DNA of 64,000 nucleotides from Sphagnum compactum (GCA_965153455.1 OZ234502.1:661267-725266); one strand, 5' to 3'; numbered from the stretch's first letter, positions 12,041 through 23,945 are shown. The notes: generated by a model not told the origin, from the sequence alone. A program made the numbers and translations.

Positions 12041-12553
12041 CACACACCTGTGCATTAAATGAAGCTTCCCCTGAATCCGTCTGTCTCGTCATCCATGCAT
12101 CCTGTCATCCCTCTATTTAAGTCGGACGAACATTTCATCCATCCCGTCATCCGGCTTAAACGGGGTGAAAGGAGGACAACATTTGACAAAGCATGCATGG
12201 AAAGGGTGACTATCTACCGTCCAAGTGGAAATTGAACAGTGGACAGTCCACTCTCCACACCAAACACAACTTGCCAAAAAAATCCCCTTCCTCTCCGCCC
12301 CCCCCCTCCCTCCACCCACAAGGCAAAAAGGGAGGCCCCTTCACTGCATGACACGACTTCTCATTGGTTGCATGGAAAATCTATTCCTAAAATTGGCTGC
12401 CACTATTTTTGGCCTGGACTAATAACTTTTCCTAAGAACACCCTACCTATGGTTTGCGCAACAGGAAGGGGATAAATTTCCATTCAACACCAAGATTCTG
12501 AACCCCATTGTGGATTTCTGATTATTGTAGTAGAGGGGACAGCTTCAACAGTA
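12041..12553 (-). repeat. Right arm of a large inverted repeat pair
   Basis: Reverse-complement partner of 8,604-9,235. It starts with a short CACACACCTGTGCATTAA motif and AATGAAGCTTCCCCTGAATC, runs through fewer GACGGATG-type minisatellite units, and ends in GGGGACAGCTTCAAC. About 2.8 kb of unrelated repeats separate the arms, so this looks like two insertions of one family in opposite orientation rather than one foldback element. Confidence 0.8.
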
Positions 12554-12720
12554 TATAAGTAACAAGTACAACTTTCAGAAAAGGGCTGTTTAGGACAACT
12601 TGGAGAACAGGAAATCATTGAGAACTTGATTGAAACACATTGGAACATATCGGGATCACCAAAATCCTTTAAAGTGTGAAACCGCCCCCTTCCCTTGACT
12701 CACTCTGCGTTTTGTTTTTT
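12548..12720 (+). repeat. Dispersed repeat family A, copy 4 (partial)
   Basis: Contains TATATAAGTAACAAGTACAA, ACTTTCAGAAAAGG, GGACAACTTGGAGAACA, GAAATCATTGAGAACTTGAT and a CCGCCCCCTTCCC end, in the order seen in the 10-kb copy. It directly abuts the right inverted arm. Confidence 0.6.
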
Positions 12721-12887
12721 GCGGTTTAGGGTTTAGAAATGCAATCCATGCAATCCATGCAGTACTTTTGTATTGAAGACTGTTGGCCGATTTAACTAAC
12801 AATAGCACCTACGTCAACCCTGGAGATGTAGCAACCTAGATCAACCGGAGAGCTCAACACATGGTGGGCAGAATCTGCAGCAAGGCC

Positions 12888-13440
12888 CCCTTTGCACTAG
12901 GAGTCAGGGCCCAAAAAAGTTGGGGCCAACTTTGAGCATTTTTGGGTTGCAAATTGGCCGCACGTTACTAATAAATGCCAGAACATTGACGTCAGGATAT
13001 TAACAAGGTGTGTGCCACACTGTGGCCTTGCCAAACGGATCACACAAACTTAAATATTTCACCATGCAAAAATATAATATTCAAAAAATCCTCCAAAAAA
13101 CAACCAAAATCCCTCAAGATATTATAACTCTATAACTAATCTCAAGTTTCAACACAATAGCCAAAATATCATCTTTCAAAAAACCTCATATAAAAATACA
13201 CCCATTACCTAGGGGCCAAAATCCCTGAAGCTACTATACTCTATAATGAATCTAAACACAATATCCTTGCAGTGGTAGGCAAGGCCAGTAAATGCTGGAA
13301 CATTATTGGCCTCCCAAATTTGATTTTTTCTATTTCAGCCTTCACTCGTAGTGTAAAGCCCTTGGGGCCGATTTCAACTTTTGCACCAATAGAATGCTGG
13401 ATTTGGGTTGAACATTGGCCCTGACTCCTAGTGTAAAGCG
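12888..13440. repeat. Foldback unit with ~24-bp terminal inverted repeats
   Basis: CACTAGGAGTCAGGGCC at the left end (12,888-12,911) is matched by GGCCCTGACTCCTAGTG at the right end (13,417-13,440). About 22 of 24 bases pair. The interior has no transposase and includes the dispersed segment shared with 57.3-57.6 kb. I see no target-site duplication. The right end lies about 225 bp upstream of the P450 start codon. It could be a MITE-like element or a chance remnant of nested insertions. Confidence 0.5.
12995..13285 (+). repeat. Dispersed repeat shared (inverted) with 57.3-57.6 kb
   Basis: Read on the plus strand this matches the reverse complement of 57,280-57,600 through AAATATTTCACCATGCAAAA, AAAAATCCTC, ATATTATAACTCTATAACTA, ATCTCAAGTTTC, CAAAATATCATCTTTC, TTACCTAGG, CAAAATCCCT and ACAATATCCTTGC. 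The copies are clearly homologous, with scattered substitutions and small indels. No coding signal. Confidence 0.8.
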
Positions 13441-13664
13441 GGTCTAAGTTAGGGGGCGTTGTCTTGTGCATGAGCCGGCATAAGAACTTGCATACAAGGC
13501 CGGTTTCTGAATCCAGCATCTAATTCCAATTCACGTACTTCGGTGCTTGGATTCCCTTGCCTGCAACTATGTGATGAGCTTGTTGTCTCTTATAGACGTG
13601 TTTCAGGACCAGAGAGATTAGGGGACTTGTTTGTGTAATTGAAGGTATCATAGTTCATAATTCG

Positions 13665-16211
13665 ATGGAATATTTTGGAGACCATTTTTGGTCCACACTG
13701 TCTACTTTTCTACTCACGGTGGTGTTGCTCTGGGTTGCTTACATCGCTGTTGCAGCGGCGGAGATGTTTATAATTACTCCCATGAAAATCAAGAGGATCA
13801 TGAACAGGCAGGGCGTGCAAGGGCCTTCTGGTCATTTGCTCCTGGGAAATAGGATGGATGCTTACAGGCTTCAGCAGGTGGAAGCAGAGAAGGATCTGAA
13901 GACTGGCGACTACAATATTCTATCTCATGTTATGCCTTTTCATGTTTGGAACTGCCAATCTTACGGTGGGTTTTCTTTCAGCTGCAACTTTCGGTTCCCA
14001 AAATTGTATTGGGCATTTACAAATTGTCCAAAGCTTTGTCACCACTTTGTATCTCTAACAAATAAGTCTGTATCCGCGAACTTGCTAGTTGTTGAGACAT
14101 TAAGGCAATTCATTTCCAATTCTTTCCCTTTGGATTGAATGTTACAATTCCACAAATTGTGCATGATGCACAATATCTTGAAAATTTCTCATCAAGTTCT
14201 CAACCTTTGAAATGTTTGTTTGCGTGCTAGGAAAGAGTTATCTGTGGCAGTTCGGATCAGAGGTATGGATCGCGATAGCAAAACCTGATCCCTATAAACA
14301 AGCGTTGACAAAGAAGAATTTGTTCAAAAGGTCTGAAACGAAGAAAAGAACTCTGAAGCTAGTTACTGGGGCAAACGGTTTGCTAACAACTTCTGAGGAG
14401 GAATGGGCCCTCCATCGCCAAATTGTGCACCATGCTTTCCATCAGGAAAACCTCAAGGTACAACACTACAAAGATCTTTGACAAATGTTTGGAAAGAATT
14501 TTCAGATCTAAAATTTTTGAACTGAAACACCAAGAAACAATAGAAAAACAAAGAACGCATAGATTGACACTTTTTCTTGTTGTCTTGTAAGTACTTAGAC
14601 TCATCTAATAATGTTGAAAACATTGATGAAAACTTTGTTCAACGTATGCATCCACCCAAACCACAAGCACTAGAAAAAGATATATTGCAACAAGGGATGT
14701 GCGTATCTTCTTGGCATTAATGTATGTTGTCAACTAGTCTAGATGGAGATGAGTAATATACACCTAATGCTTTTGATCATTTTGAGATTGATTTGGATAT
14801 TATTCATAGACAATGATAGGGGCAATGGAGAAGAGTGCATTATCAATGGCAGACAACTTGGAAAAGAAAGTGAAGGATGGTGGAGGGTGTTTGGAGCTTG
14901 ACATCAGCGATTACATGGCAAATGTGACAAGTGATATACTTTCTCATACTCTATTTGGGAGTAGCTATGAACAAGGAAAAAAAGTGTTGGATGGAATCGC
15001 AAGCCTTATGCTTAATAGATCAAAACAACCATTTGCTATGATACCTGGACATAGGTTCTTCTTATCCCTTTTGCTCATGAATATTCTCATTGGAAATGGA
15101 TGTTGCATTTAATTACATTGTTTTAGTTGGTTGTTTGGAATTGATTGTTAATCATTATTCAACCATATGCTCATGTTGATTTGTTAAAATCCATGTAAAT
15201 TTGAAAAGCCTAATTTATTTAAGTACGAAAAATTTCCTAATTTCCTTTTGTTAACACATTAAAAAAATTTGTTGTTATGTGTGTTTTGCAGGCTTCTTCC
15301 ACTACCCATAAACATTAAAAGAATTATGACTCAAATTTCCATTTCAAGGTCTATAAGGGAAATCATCCAATTACGAAAGGACATGGTGAAAGCGACTAAC
15401 AACACTTCATATGGAAATGACTTGTTGGGTGTCTTGCTCACTGCAACATCAGAAAAAACTACAACCAAGGGTGGAAAAGTCCATTTTGGCATGCAACAAG
15501 TGATAGATAATTGCAAGACCTTCTTCTTAACAGGAAGTGATTCATCGAAAACTTTTCTCACATGGACCATGATGTTGTTGGCATCCCACACAACATGGCA
15601 AGAACGTGCTCGTGAAGAAGTCAGAGAAGTATGTGGACACGGCGATTATCCACTTAATTTCGAAATGTTCAACAAACTGAAAACGGTATTTTGAAGTTTT
15701 TGTCAACCCATTGGAAATTTCTTTTCAATTCACATCTTGGAACAAACTTGATTATTTACTATGTTGTTGGATGGGGGTGCAGTTGACTATGATTTTATAT
15801 GAAACTCTTCGTTTATTTCCACCATTTCCAACTCAAGTTAAACAAGCAACAATGGATATAATGATAGGGGACCTACATATTCCAAAAGGGGCATGTACAT
15901 TTTTTTCTAGGCTTGCCATTCACCATGACCCTAAATTATGGGGGACAGATGTCCATGAGTTCAAGCCAGAGCGATTTGTTGATGGTATTGTTAATGCAAG
16001 CAAACATGAATCAGCTTTTCAACCATTTTCATTTGGGAAAAAATCTTGTTTAGGACAAGGATTTGCTTTACAGCAAGCAAAAGTAGTGTTGGTTACCATG
16101 CTTCAACGATTCCGTTTTCATCTTTCACCTAATTATCGTCATGCACCATATATCAAGTTAACTTTAATACCCAAGTATGGTGTACCATTGATCTTGGAAT
16201 GTTTGGATTAA
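13665..16211 (+). CDS. Cytochrome P450, CYP72-clan type, five exons, 531 aa
   Basis: A haem-thiolate monooxygenase, probably ER-bound and fed electrons by NADPH-P450 reductase; substrate unknown. My model joins 13,665-13,965, 14,231-14,457, 14,810-15,054, 15,292-15,685 and 15,783-16,211. All introns are GT-AG, phases agree, and the product is 531 aa, normal for the family. Residues ~8-30 form a hydrophobic N-terminal anchor. The I-helix stretch lies near 335-345 (FFLTGSDSS), the K-helix ExxR is E396-R399, PERF is 451-454 and the haem loop FSFGKKSCLG is 471-480 with ligand Cys478. The layout and FALQQAK after the haem loop fit the CYP72 clan. Two oddities: the I-helix has TGSDSS where AGxETT is usual, and Lys476 replaces the usual Arg of FxxGxRxCxG. 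It looks intact. Exact CYP family not determined. Confidence 0.9.
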
Positions 16212-19200
16212 GGAAACCCCAAGTGTAAAGTGCCTATGACGTTGGAATGTCTGTGACTATTATAGTTACCAAGTTATTTTACTAGAAACTCCATACATTG
16301 GTTCTTTTTAAACTAGATGAAAGGGTGGATGGCCATAATTAATCTATAGTTTTCAAAAATGTATTTATAAGTGAATAGTTGAACTATCCAAAAACATTAA
16401 TGGATTTTTGTGAAAATTTGTGTTTAACCTCGTTTTAATAATGTCATTTTGAAAAAACTGTCAAAGTGTTCCCACATCAAAATGTTGTCCAAAACATCTC
16501 TTGAACATGTGGACTTTAATTTTGCTATCAAACGACACTCGAACATAAATTACAATTCTTTTTCTCAAGCAGTTATACTTTAATGTTTTAAATCCAACTA
16601 GTTGGGATATATAATATTTGTAATTTAAAGATTGCTCGAAGTTCCATTCCGACCTTTTGTATTGATTTGTATGGCTCACATGGTAATTCAAAATTCCATT
16701 GCATAATGAAATTATTTAGGTGTATAATGACTTAACTATGACTATCATATGTAATCATTCTATTGCTCACATTTTTAACAATTTGTTATTCTTGTAATGT
16801 GCTTCCAATGCAACAAGCTTCAAAAACTTTCAATATTCAAAACTTCCTCATTTTAAGCAACTTTTCATATCATGATTAGATAATTTTTGTTGGGTGGGCA
16901 TTTATCCTACATTTTTTTCAAAATTAATTCTTGAATGTTTAATGGCAATTCTTTCAAATTATCAATAAAACATTTAATGTTGTTTTGCCTTGAACAATTC
17001 TTTGTTGTGTATTATTTATTTTAATTTCAACACCAATATATGTTGTTTGTTCATACATATTTTTTCACTTCATTTTTCATGATGATTTCCTTCAAGCATC
17101 AATGGAAAGCATGTTTGAAAACATTATGTATTATCCTTTAAAACAATTTGTTAATGCAAGTGCATTGAAAAAACTAAATTTTTATGAATAGTTGGCTTGG
17201 AAAGCCAATGACATGATTAGCCCTTATTAAGGTCATTTTGTCCAATTTATATACCCTTATACAACCATGAAAACCATAATCTTCACATGGTATTGAATTA
17301 AAAATAGGATATTGATTAAATGAAACCCCAAGTTGACATCATCAATTTCAATTATTCAATTTGTACTATTCATGTTCTTTCACTTAATCATTCATAATAA
17401 CAAGAAGTTCATCCTTAGTAGGGTTGCCAAATGGCCAAAGCTATTCTACTTCAAACCTTATTAACTCCCTTGCAACAACCTCGATGATGCTGAAATTTTG
17501 AGAAAACATTTTACATTTCCTAAACTAATTTTTAAAAAAGTTTGAGACAAATCCAATGGTGGATCTAATAGGAACAACTATTTTAGTAAAGATCTAGATG
17601 CTTGTTCATGGAAATCATTCCACGAACTCCATTACGACTACTTGCTACACACAACTTCCTTTCATGTTATTTTGTTTGCACACCATTTACTTCCATGGAC
17701 AACATTTCCTTCACACATAACAACTAATTCTCCTTTCACACTCATTCTCCTCCTCTTCCAAAAAAAACACATGATAATTTATTTTTTTCCTTAAGCTTTC
17801 CATGACCCCTCCTTGAGTTTGTTCTCCTAGTCCAATGGAAGTTGTGCAAATCCTTCCTTCCAATCAATGGCCTCCTCATCCTTCATGAATCAATGGGAAT
17901 AAAAATGATTTGACATTTTAATGGAATTTAGAATGAAATTTTTGTGCCCAATGAAACACTAAGAGGGTTCCATCCTCTAATCAAAATAGGATGATAATCC
18001 TCATGACCAATGGAATTAGAGGACTCATCTTTCCCTACCTTGGACATCTTGATGGGGTTCTTGAACTTGATCATTGTCAATTCCATTCGTTTGACTTCAA
18101 CATCCTACTTCTTCATCCTATTTATTTCAAGTAATTAACTTTTAAGATCATTTATTGGTAATAATAAGTAAACATCTTTGAGTTCCCATTTGACTTAATC
18201 AACTCAATGACATTAATAATCTTTCCTTGTACCATTTACTCATTTAATACCCCCTAATTATTCCTTATTATGTACTAATTAATTGTGTAGTACATAATAA
18301 ATTAAAATTAAAATTTACATTACAAGAATTCTCATGTACCTTTTAGATCCACCATCGAAATTAAGGTTTCACAAATTCATTAAAACTAAGATGTTAAGGT
18401 TTTCATGAAGTTTCGTCGTCACTGCCGCACTACGCCTACCCTAATTTCTTAAATAAAAGCATCGACCTTCTTCGAATGCAAATACCAAATTGTTCCAGCT
18501 ACCCTTTTGGTTTTTTTTATGCAAATGAAGATTTAATCATGGCAGATTATGTTGTTATGCCTCAAATCCTCCAGTTGCACCTGTAGAAGAGGAATAACTT
18601 GAAGGAACATTGTTTAACATGAATGTCTCCTAATAGTCGCACAAAATAGAACTGTCCAGAAAAGTGGTGCACACCCAAGTCGATCGTTCAGCATGGGATC
18701 ATCGATTGTCTCTTAACCCACATGCCTTAACAATCTACTTAAAATTTGTTCATACTCATGGAGCCACACTAGAAAGGTTTGAAAAATGTTAGTGTGAAGA
18801 TGACGATGTTCGTTTTCACTATCGAACTTAGATTCCTGGTGATGGCCATTATTGTTACCTATGAGGCCCAATGAACCCCCTTTCCATGGAACATCAAATC
18901 GAATACCTAGCTCCCACCATTTGTCGCATTCTGGATTTTTTACAATAGTGATATTTCCCATTTAAATTGTCTAGTAAGTCGTAGTTTATTTGAGGCTATT
19001 CAGGTAGGAATGTTAGTATCTAAATTCAATCTCAATTTTGTTTAAGAACTTGATAGAAGTGAAAATTGAATAAGGATGTATTAGGACTACATTTTTAAAA
19101 AATTACAAGTACATCATTAGTGCCTGAAGATTATTAAAAAAAACTAATTTAATATTGTCACGACAAAATGTTGATGTTAATTATGGGCTTGTATTCCCAA

Positions 19201-19401
19201 TATATCAATAAAACCACATTTGATTTTACATCCCTTTTCACTTTTCTACAACATAAAAAGGATAATGCACTCTGGAAGATTTACTAAGTTCCAAAATTAA
19301 TTATTCGCTACATCAATTTAGATATCCAAAGGCTAATTCAATATAAATAATTACTACTTAAAAATTTGTAAGGATTCAAATCATTATTACTAAGGGAATT
19401 T
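16212..19401. other. Gene-poor AT-rich DNA downstream of the P450
   Basis: Includes the presumed P450 3' UTR just after the stop. I could not pick a convincing polyadenylation signal. A minus-strand frame of 82 codons at 18,713-18,961 has no family I can name. The rest shows no gene, tandem repeat or transposon end that I can support. Confidence 0.45.
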
Positions 19402-19855
19402 ATGGAATTAAAATTTAACAACTTGCTAAATTATAATCTACGGCTCACACTGATCACCTATGCCTTAATTTTAAAAGATTTTGTAAATTTTATTGAAAGT
19501 CGAGGTCCATTTTTTAACACACCCCTAGTGAAAGACCTAGATTTGCTCCCACACAAGTGCTGGGATTTGATTAGAGCTAGTGGATGCACACTTGCACCCA
19601 TCGCCCGTTGCATTTTTACACAAGTGTGTTCTACATCATCATGTGAGCAAAATTGGAGTTCATATTTCATTTGTCCATAGCAAAGTGCGAAATTGGTTAA
19701 CAATGAATTGGGCGGAGGACTTGGTGTACATATACACTAATAGCAAACTATTGTGGGAACGACCTAACGCCAACCCCATGACATGGTACAAGAAGAATAT
19801 GTTGTCTGAAGACTTGATGTTCAATGTTGATGAAAATGCAAATGAAAATGACTAA
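19402..19855 (+). pseudogene. hAT-type transposase C-terminal fragment, frameshifted
   Basis: The translation shows the hallmark of the hAT dimerisation region: a PIARCIFTQVCSTSSCEQNWS stretch, then FVHSKVRNWLTMNWAEDLVYIYTN in the next frame, equivalent to the family's 'CERNWS...HSKxRNxL...DLVYVxxNL' pattern. The first part is read from 19,402 in one frame. The rest, ending at 19,855, is in the frame one base later. A single extra T in the TTT at 19,665-19,667 accounts for the shift. No BED zinc finger or DDE catalytic core is recognisable upstream, so this is a broken 3' remnant. An acidic tail (near 19,860-19,940) may be part of the same old protein. Confidence 0.7.
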
Positions 19856-22403
19856 TCAATGAGGACCCCACAACATTAGATGAGCTCGATGAAGATGAAG
19901 TCAAACATGACCCTTTTGAATTCCCTCATGATGATGAGATTCCATTTTCAAGATTGTTGTTTGATTTGATAGTTGGCAAGTTCAAGGGTCTAACAATGGC
20001 GATGTAAATCTAAACACGACATTATTAGACATCAATGTTTAAGTGTCTGATGCACCCCCCCAAGCTATACATGCTCAAATGGCCCCGAATTAAGACACCT
20101 CCATGCAATCAATGGGTTCCATGGAAGTGGACCCCTCAATTTACACAAATACACCATTTGTTCAAATCATCATTTTGGAGTCAAATGCACAATAGACACT
20201 AATAAACACTTCAGACATACAAATGGACCCACTCACAATATTATAGTTGATGACATTTGGGATATTCATTGGAGCTAGGTGTTGGTCTATGTACGATCAC
20301 TAACACAAATGCACCCCAAGTTGCAGATCGAAGTGCTTCAAATACTAAAGCTATAAGACTTAAGAAGTCAATAGAAGGTGATTCAGATTCTAACCACACA
20401 CTAGTCAGCTAGTACCTACAGCATCCAAAACCCCGAATACTCGAAGTCATGTGGGGTCAAAACTAGTTGTTGTGGTAATATCCATGAATTGTTTTTGGCC
20501 ACCTATTAAAAACTTGTCCACACATCGAATTACTTAAGGGAAGAGGCCCACTATTCAAACAACAAGTACTTTTGTAGGTGAACATAATTATGAACAACCA
20601 CACATCGATGAGGACATTTTGGATATTAAGGGTTTACGCCCCACCAAATGAATTGTGACAAAACGTTCAAGGCGAAATATCATCACAACCTTATGTGGGA
20701 CATACACTTCAGAAGCGAAGGAGGGGCGCAACGACGACGATGATGACAATGACACTAACATTCCTATTGAGGCAATTCAAGCCCCAAATGATAGCGACTA
20801 CCATGAACCTTGACCCCAACATCCAAGTCTTGCCATTAGTTATCCTTCTAGGTCACAAATCAGAAGGGCTTCATAATCACATGCATTTGGCATTTTGCAA
20901 TTCTTACACATAGGTTGAATTTTATATGCAAATCCACATGGTGGCATAAACATATCTTTTTCCAACTGTATAATTTTTTTGGTAATAAAATTGTAACCAT
21001 CTAGTTTGGGACCTTATTTTGAAATTGGTGTATTTCATATAAGACAATTTGATTTCCGTAATTCAAATTCCAAACTTTCAATTCCAAGGGCACTATGAAT
21101 TATTTGCCTTTATATAATTACAATTATATGTTTTCCATTCACTTTAATCACATTGTCATCAATGAGGTTCAATATTCAAGAATTATGGGCCATATCCAAT
21201 CATCCAATTCATTTTTCAATTGTAAAACTTTACATATGATTGTAATTTTCTAGGTTTACATTAATTGTGACAAACTCTTAGGGGAAACAACTTGTTTGCC
21301 CATATTGTTGTATAAATATCAATTTTGTACAATATTGAGGCTATTTTACAATGTACATATGTTGCATTCAATGGCAAATTCCACCTCACCCTATTGCTAC
21401 AATCTATTATCTCATTTTCTACTACTTTCCCCAATATTATTACCATGTTGTCGACTAGCATGATTTCCTAGCCCAATGGGTTCCCCATTCAAAATTGCGT
21501 CCAACCCAGCTAGATTATTTATCTTGTTGAACATTGCGATCGTGTGAGGAGATATTATAGTATATAATGCAAAGGCAACATCTTTCAAATGCGGCCTTTC
21601 GCTAGTATCCTCCAATGTCAAGTTGGTTTGTATTCAAACCGTATTCAAACTTGTTGGTTCTTGGATTATACCACCCCCAAAACATTTGATAAAACTAATA
21701 ACATTGTGTATCGGTCATTGGCGGGTACAACAATTCACATGCCTTTCGAATCATGGATTCATCATATTGTCATTCATTGTATTGACTCCCCCATGTAATA
21801 ACAGACATGCCAACATTCCAAATCTATTTCATGTCTATGCCCCATGCTTATGCTCTATTGGGTGTGTTAAATCTATTGTATTCCCAATGTTGTGGCATGG
21901 CAGTTCGAAAATTGAATTATTCGTATAAACGCCAATGAAATGGGGTGAGTTACATTTTGGACATATCCTCCTTGCCACCATCAACATGATTAGGCATTGT
22001 GGATGGTACATCTGTTAGCAAGTGCCCAAAATCCATGCACCTTTTGGTCCAAATGGGGAGCAACAAATAAGGCATAATTCCCCATTTTGTGTGAAGGGTT
22101 AAGGTGTGGGCCACAAAAGTTTCCATGTTTTTTTTTGACATGGCAGTGACATATTCCCAATCAAGCTCGAGATGTGTCACCCAATCTATGTTTACATTCT
22201 CCTGCATCTTTGGTAAATTGTCAGAAAACATCTCAAATATCTTGGGCCATGATGTCAAACCACGTGATTAGAACCTCCCATCTTGACGATATTTTGCTTG
22301 TATTTTTATGAGCTCCACCTCTATCTGCATAGCTCAAGATGCCTACCAAAACATGCATTTTGCATGTAGTTTGAATTTTGTTTGGTCGCTTTCAAAAGCG
22401 CTT
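19856..22403. other. Degenerate stretch between hAT fragment and copia element
   Basis: Several aborted frames are present. On the plus strand near 20,690-20,820 one reading gives an Asp-rich run (EGRNDDDDDNDTN) before stopping. On the minus strand, frames at 21,950-22,258 (102 codons) and 21,412-21,621 (69 codons) could be parts of one decayed gene, but I recognise no family. Probably transposon-derived. Confidence 0.35.
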
Positions 22404-22715
22404 TGTTGAGAATTCAAGTTCAACTAGTTAGGTTTCATTATTACTGAAGTAGGAAAGTAATTAGGTTACTTTCACAAGGTTGAATTATTTTCTTTACTTA
22501 TATTAGTTTGGTTATTTGTGGTTTGGTCTTTTAGTTAAATACCTTGGTGTTGATGGTTTGGTTCTCTTTTCTTCATTACACAAGTTTGTGTATTTCATGT
22601 GACAAGAACCTTGAAGAGTTCTTGATGTTATGTTCCGTGTTGTGAGCATTATGTTTTAATTTCTTTTCATGAAAGATTTATGTTTGCACTTGAATAGATC
22701 TCCTATTTGTTAACA
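22404..22715 (+). repeat. 5' LTR of the copia element (312 bp)
   Basis: Starts TGTTGAGAATTCAAG and ends TTTGTTAACA. Compared with the 3' LTR it has a 6-bp insertion in the ACCTTGGTGTTGATGG region and about 30 other differences. It would carry the promoter and the start of the transcript; no clear TATA box stands out. Confidence 0.93.
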
Positions 22716-22725
22716 TGGTATCAGA
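22716..22725 (+). other. Primer-binding site (initiator tRNA-Met type)
   Basis: TGGTATCAGA directly follows the 5' LTR. It matches the first ten bases of the usual plant copia site complementary to the 3' end of initiator tRNA-Met; the next two bases (AC) depart from the usual GC. Confidence 0.9.
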
Positions 22726-23945
22726 ACTTAGGTTGTTTGGTGAAAAGGTTGAAAGAAATCTAAAGCAAAAAAGTCTCTAGAACTAGAGCTTGAGAATCTC
22801 TAGTAATATCATAGGAGTTTATCAAGTGCAAGAGAGAAACGGGTAAAGGAAAAAATGTGAAAAGAAAGAAAAGAAAAGAAAAGAGGTGAGAGGAGATCAA
22901 CATATCAAGGGTTGTGAAAGTCAGATCTTTAAATCTAGATCTAGATCTACTGTGAAAAGATCTTGAAGTGAAACTTGAAGAGATTATAGAAGATTATAAG
23001 ACACTTCTATTTTCAAAAGAAAAGGATATGTTTTGTGAAAGTTATGAGCTTTTGAAAACTATGTGCCAGATTTGGTTTTTTTGGTCATAACTTCTTTGTT
23101 TGAGCTTTTTTGGATTTTCGGCTTTGGGATCTTATAGATCATAAAAGAATATATATGTGAGACAAATTTCATGTCATTTGTATATGTATTGAGAGAGATC
23201 TAAGTATCTAAAGTTTCAGTTTCAGTTTTGAAGTCAGTTTATTTTGAAAGTGATAACTCTTTGTGGTCATCATCAATAGACCTGAAATTTTGACCAGATA
23301 TAGAAAACATATATTTAATGTGTCTCCCCAAATCACAAGGAATTTAAAGTTGTTGAGAGCAAGTTGTAAGTCATTTTGTGTTGAAGTCCTAGTTTAAAGT
23401 GATTTCAAGAAAGTAACAAGATCTCTGATTTGATGACATTAAATGAGCTGAAATTTTGAAAGATGGTAGTAGACATAGTTTATCATGTTTCGTCAAAATT
23501 TCAGAATGATCCAAGGTCATATGTGAGTGGAGGAACTTTGCAAAATTACTGTGACAAAAGTTTACATCGAGAAGACATCAAAACAAATTTTTGAAGTGAA
23601 GCAAATACAACTTGGGAAAACTTGAAGGAAGGAGTTTGAAGATTTGGAAGCGCAAATACATTATCAAGACCTTCATACAAATTTTGGTATGTAATCATGT
23701 ACTTCATACCATACAAAATATTATACGAGATATGTACATATACGTAAAACCTATGTATAATATAAAATTTCGTATAATACTCAAGACATACATACATATG
23801 CAAGGTCCATCTTGTTCAGCCCTAACCCTAACCCTAATCCTAGAAACCTAAGGAAAGAAAACCCTAATCCTAATCCTAGAAACCCAAGGAAGGAATTAAA
23901 ATCATTTGTGAAACCCCAAGAATGCATTGAGAGTTGTCTTTAGAG
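22726..23945 (+). other. Copia 5' leader (untranslated)
   Basis: About 1.2 kb without coding signal between the primer site and gag. It includes an A/G-rich AAGAAAAGAAAAG run near 22,862-22,885 and three CCCTAA repeats at 23,819-23,840. The length is long but within what plant copia elements show. Confidence 0.7.
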
